64,000 nt of DNA from UBA5704 sp036264355 (lineage in GTDB: Bacteria > Acidobacteriota > Thermoanaerobaculia > Multivoradales > UBA5704): contig DATARD010000408.1 in the NCBI GenBank assembly GCA_036264355.1, forward strand, positions 1 through 64,000, given 5' to 3'. Below the pieces are notes generated by a model, which saw only the letters and a list, made by a program, of their open reading frames with translations, was not told the origin of the DNA and did not search any database. Made by a program: the position numbers and the translations under genes. Positions 62,515-64,000 of this stretch are shown in pieces (positions within the stretch are counted from its first letter, which is position 1; the number at the start of each line of letters is the position of its first letter).

Positions 62515-63072
62515 ATGCCCTTCGCCCTCCACCCCACGCTCGCCCGGGACACCGTCGAAGTGGCCCGTCTGCCGCTCTGCCGCGTGCTGCTGATGAACGA
62601 CCGCCGCTTCCCCTGGCTGATTCTGGTCCCGGAGCGGGAGTCCCTGCGCGAGATCCACGACTTGCCGCCGGCGGACCGGACGGCGCTCATCGAAGAGATC
62701 GCCCAGACGAGCGAGGTCCTGACGCACCTCTTCCACCCCGACAAGCTGAACGTCGGCGCCCTGGGCAACGTCGTCCCACAGCTCCACGTCCACGTCATCG
62801 CCCGCACCGCGACCGACCCCGCCTGGCCCGGGCCGGTCTGGGGCTCGGGGGTGGCGGTGGCGTACCTCGCCGTACTCGTGGTCGGAGATCGCGCTGTCGG
62901 TTATGCCGACCGCCGCGGCCAACTCGCCCTGGCTCGTCCGACGGAGCGTCCGGAGGATGCCAAGGATAATCGCGAGGTTATCACCGAGGCGTCCTCTTCC
63001 TCTATAAGGGGGATCTTCTCGCCGATTCTCCTAGGGATCCCTCCTCTCCGAACGTCTCAACACAGTAGGTAG
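62515..63072 (+). CDS. HIT-like hydrolase with a replaced C terminus
   Basis: A 185-residue open frame. The first ~110 residues are a clear histidine-triad protein of the short HIT group (FALHPTLARDTVEVARLPLC, FPWLILVPER, NVGALGNVVPQLHVHVIART, WPGPVWG). HIT proteins hydrolyse nucleotide phosphoramidates and related compounds. Here the first His of the triad is Gln (QLHVHV), as in this subgroup. After about residue 115 the sequence stops resembling the family. On the other strand this stretch encodes a helix-turn-helix, so the true HIT end seems lost. Confidence 0.75.
   Translation: MPFALHPTLARDTVEVARLPLCRVLLMNDRRFPWLILVPERESLREIHDLPPADRTALIEEIAQTSEVLTHLFHPDKLNVGALGNVVPQLHVHVIARTATDPAWPGPVWGSGVAVAYLAVLVVGDRAVGYADRRGQLALARPTERPEDAKDNREVITEASSSSIRGIFSPILLGIPPLRTSQHSR
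62878..62985 (-). pseudogene. Remnant of an XRE-type helix-turn-helix regulator
   Basis: On the minus strand the frame reads DNLAIILGILRTLRRTSQ, then GELAAAVGITDSAISDHEYG, a textbook Cro/C1-type HTH (Q-x-x-L-A-x-x-x-G-[IV]-x-x-x-x-I-S). No good start codon precedes it (a TAG lies upstream in frame) and it breaks off at EVRHRHPRAP, where the HIT gene's conserved part begins on the other strand. It is a fragment joined tail-to-tail with the truncated HIT gene. Confidence 0.6.
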
Positions 63073-63352
63073 TGAGTACAAAGGACCGGGCCGAGTGGTC
63101 AAGATAGGCCTATCACCACTCGCAATCCCAGGGCCCGCTCGCTATCGCTTCGCTGCAAAGACTACGAGACACGGAGATGCCATGGGAACTCGTGGAAATC
63201 TCCAGCAAGGGAAAGAGAAAAACGAGGAGGCGTCCGTCAACTTCTTATGAGTCGGCTACCGCTGACCAGGAGGATAGCTGCTCAGTCGGAGTTCTGACAT
63301 CAGAAGATCAAATCAGTTTTGACGTCGAATGCGACTCGGAAAGGAGAGACCT
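63073..63352. other. Gene-poor stretch of lower GC
   Basis: About 280 bases between the HIT/XRE junction and the tail-collar gene. Base composition drops compared with the rest of the window. A 63-codon open frame here has no recognisable features. No hairpin, repeat or promoter could be supported, apart from the ribosome site of the next gene at its right edge. Confidence 0.5.
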
Positions 63353-64000
63353 GTGGCCCGCAAAATAGCAGTTTTTCTCGCTTGCCTCGCTATGTCAACA
63401 GCGGCGTTTTCTCAGAAGACGGCCATCAACCTCTCAGAGGTGAAGGCTGCCAGTCAACCATCCGGGGCCGTTAAGGTGCCCACGCGCCTGAAAGACGGCA
63501 CTTACATTGGAGAGATCCGCCTGTTCGCGTTCGAGCAGGGTCCTCCAAAAGGCTGGCAGGAGTGTGATGGACGAAGCTTGGTCATCAACAACTTCCAAAG
63601 CCTTTTCGACGTCATCGGTAACAGATTCGGCTCAGACGAGGCCGGCAAGTTCAATCTTCCCGACTTGAGAGGCACGCTCCCCCGTGGATGGAATCATGCG
63701 AAAACCAGTGGAATCCATGATCCAGATGCTATGGCACGTTCTATCCCCCCTGGTGGCCCCAACTATCCTGACGGTACTGACCATGTTGGGTCATTCCAGT
63801 TAGATGCTCTTCAAACCCACAAGCACAACGATAACGGTCATCAACACACTCTCAACACTGCATATCGAGATGATTTTGCATGTGGCAACCGATGCGGCGC
63901 GTATACGGTCCCAACAGGAACTCTCCTCACGACACTCCCCGGAAATGCCAATTTGAGTGGCCCTGTTGATGCAACAGGTGGCTCCTCAGTCCGAGTCAGC
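63353..64000 (+). CDS. Secreted phage tail-collar domain protein (partial, runs off the window)
   Basis: From a GTG at 63353, with AAGGAGAG five bases upstream, an open frame of 216 codons continues to the last base. The protein starts with a signal peptide (VARKIAVFLACLAMSTAAFS). It then has a tail-collar domain: YIGEIRLFAFEQGPPKGWQE, CDGRSLVINNFQSLFDVIGN and FNLPDLRGTLPRGWNH, followed by a His-rich stretch (THKHNDNGHQHT). Collar domains occur in phage tail fibres and in exported microcystin-dependent-protein-like adhesins; the signal peptide points to the latter. Codon usage is less GC-rich than in most of the window. The C terminus is outside. Confidence 0.83.
   Translation, partial: MARKIAVFLACLAMSTAAFSQKTAINLSEVKAASQPSGAVKVPTRLKDGTYIGEIRLFAFEQGPPKGWQECDGRSLVINNFQSLFDVIGNRFGSDEAGKFNLPDLRGTLPRGWNHAKTSGIHDPDAMARSIPPGGPNYPDGTDHVGSFQLDALQTHKHNDNGHQHTLNTAYRDDFACGNRCGAYTVPTGTLLTTLPGNANLSGPVDATGGSSVRVS

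Noticed and set aside
63177..63368. 63-codon open frame before the tail-collar gene
   Set aside because: It has no recognisable features and ends inside the well-supported collar gene start, which has its own strong ribosome site.

Overview
The window is a 64 kb piece of a high-GC bacterial genome. The gene mix (DUF5916/CBM9 outer-membrane proteins, an ECF sigma/anti-sigma/HEAT operon, a lanthipeptide-like leader peptide, secreted Kazal and sialidase-like proteins, many small nucleotidyltransferase modules, a 'four helix bundle suffix' protein) resembles soil Acidobacteriota of the Thermoanaerobaculia type. That placement is an inference from gene content; no rRNA or tRNA gene was found to test it.

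0-10 kb: a small toxin-antitoxin-like pair, then a complete aerobic carbon monoxide dehydrogenase locus on the minus strand. The order of transcription is xdhC, mobA-like, xdhC-YHS fusion, coxD, coxE, coxG, coxM, coxS, coxL, and a hairpin with a T-run closes it. The large subunit carries the form I active-site loop AYRCSFR, so this should be a true MoCu-CO dehydrogenase.

10-20.6 kb: a secreted M23 peptidase, a very large ankyrin-TPR-CHAT protease, three nucleotidyltransferase modules (one intact, two decayed), a GHKL/MORC-like ATPase and a sigma-region-4-like regulator. This looks like a conflict/toxin-antitoxin island.

20.6-28.2 kb: a probable RiPP (class I lanthipeptide-type) precursor beside a flavin-dependent halogenase with WxWxIP and a candidate catalytic lysine; then an ECF sigma - anti-sigma - HEAT - HEAT operon and a divergent DUF5916 outer-membrane protein. 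About 0.7 kb of noncoding DNA made of a degenerate ~20-bp repeat follows.

29-35.6 kb: a second molybdenum-hydroxylase (form II-like) cluster in the order S-L-M-D-E. It is interrupted by an HEPN/MNT toxin-antitoxin pair, and its large subunit is split by a one-base frameshift.

35.8-46.3 kb: two Kazal-type inhibitor genes (one with an in-frame amber stop), a giant membrane-bound patatin phospholipase, a secreted Ig-like protein, a divergent MacA-type adaptor / FtsX-type permease pair without its ATPase, and a secreted phospholipase C/acid phosphatase-type phosphoesterase.

46.3-52 kb: a five-gene operon (PLP aminotransferase, feruloyl-CoA synthase-like ligase, DHA2 MFS exporter, MmcQ/YjbR protein, 4-HBT thioesterase). 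52-64 kb: a secreted ten-cysteine mini-protein, an aldo/keto reductase lacking the usual His, a sialidase-like secreted protein, a cardiolipin-synthase-like lipoprotein, a heptad-repeat ORF, a TPR protein, a four-helix-bundle protein threaded by a short DNA repeat, a cupin plus exported formamidase pair, a HIT protein whose 3' end runs into a remnant of an XRE regulator, and the start of a secreted tail-collar protein that runs off the window. Start/stop overlaps of the form TTGA and ATGA are frequent, pointing to tight translational coupling.
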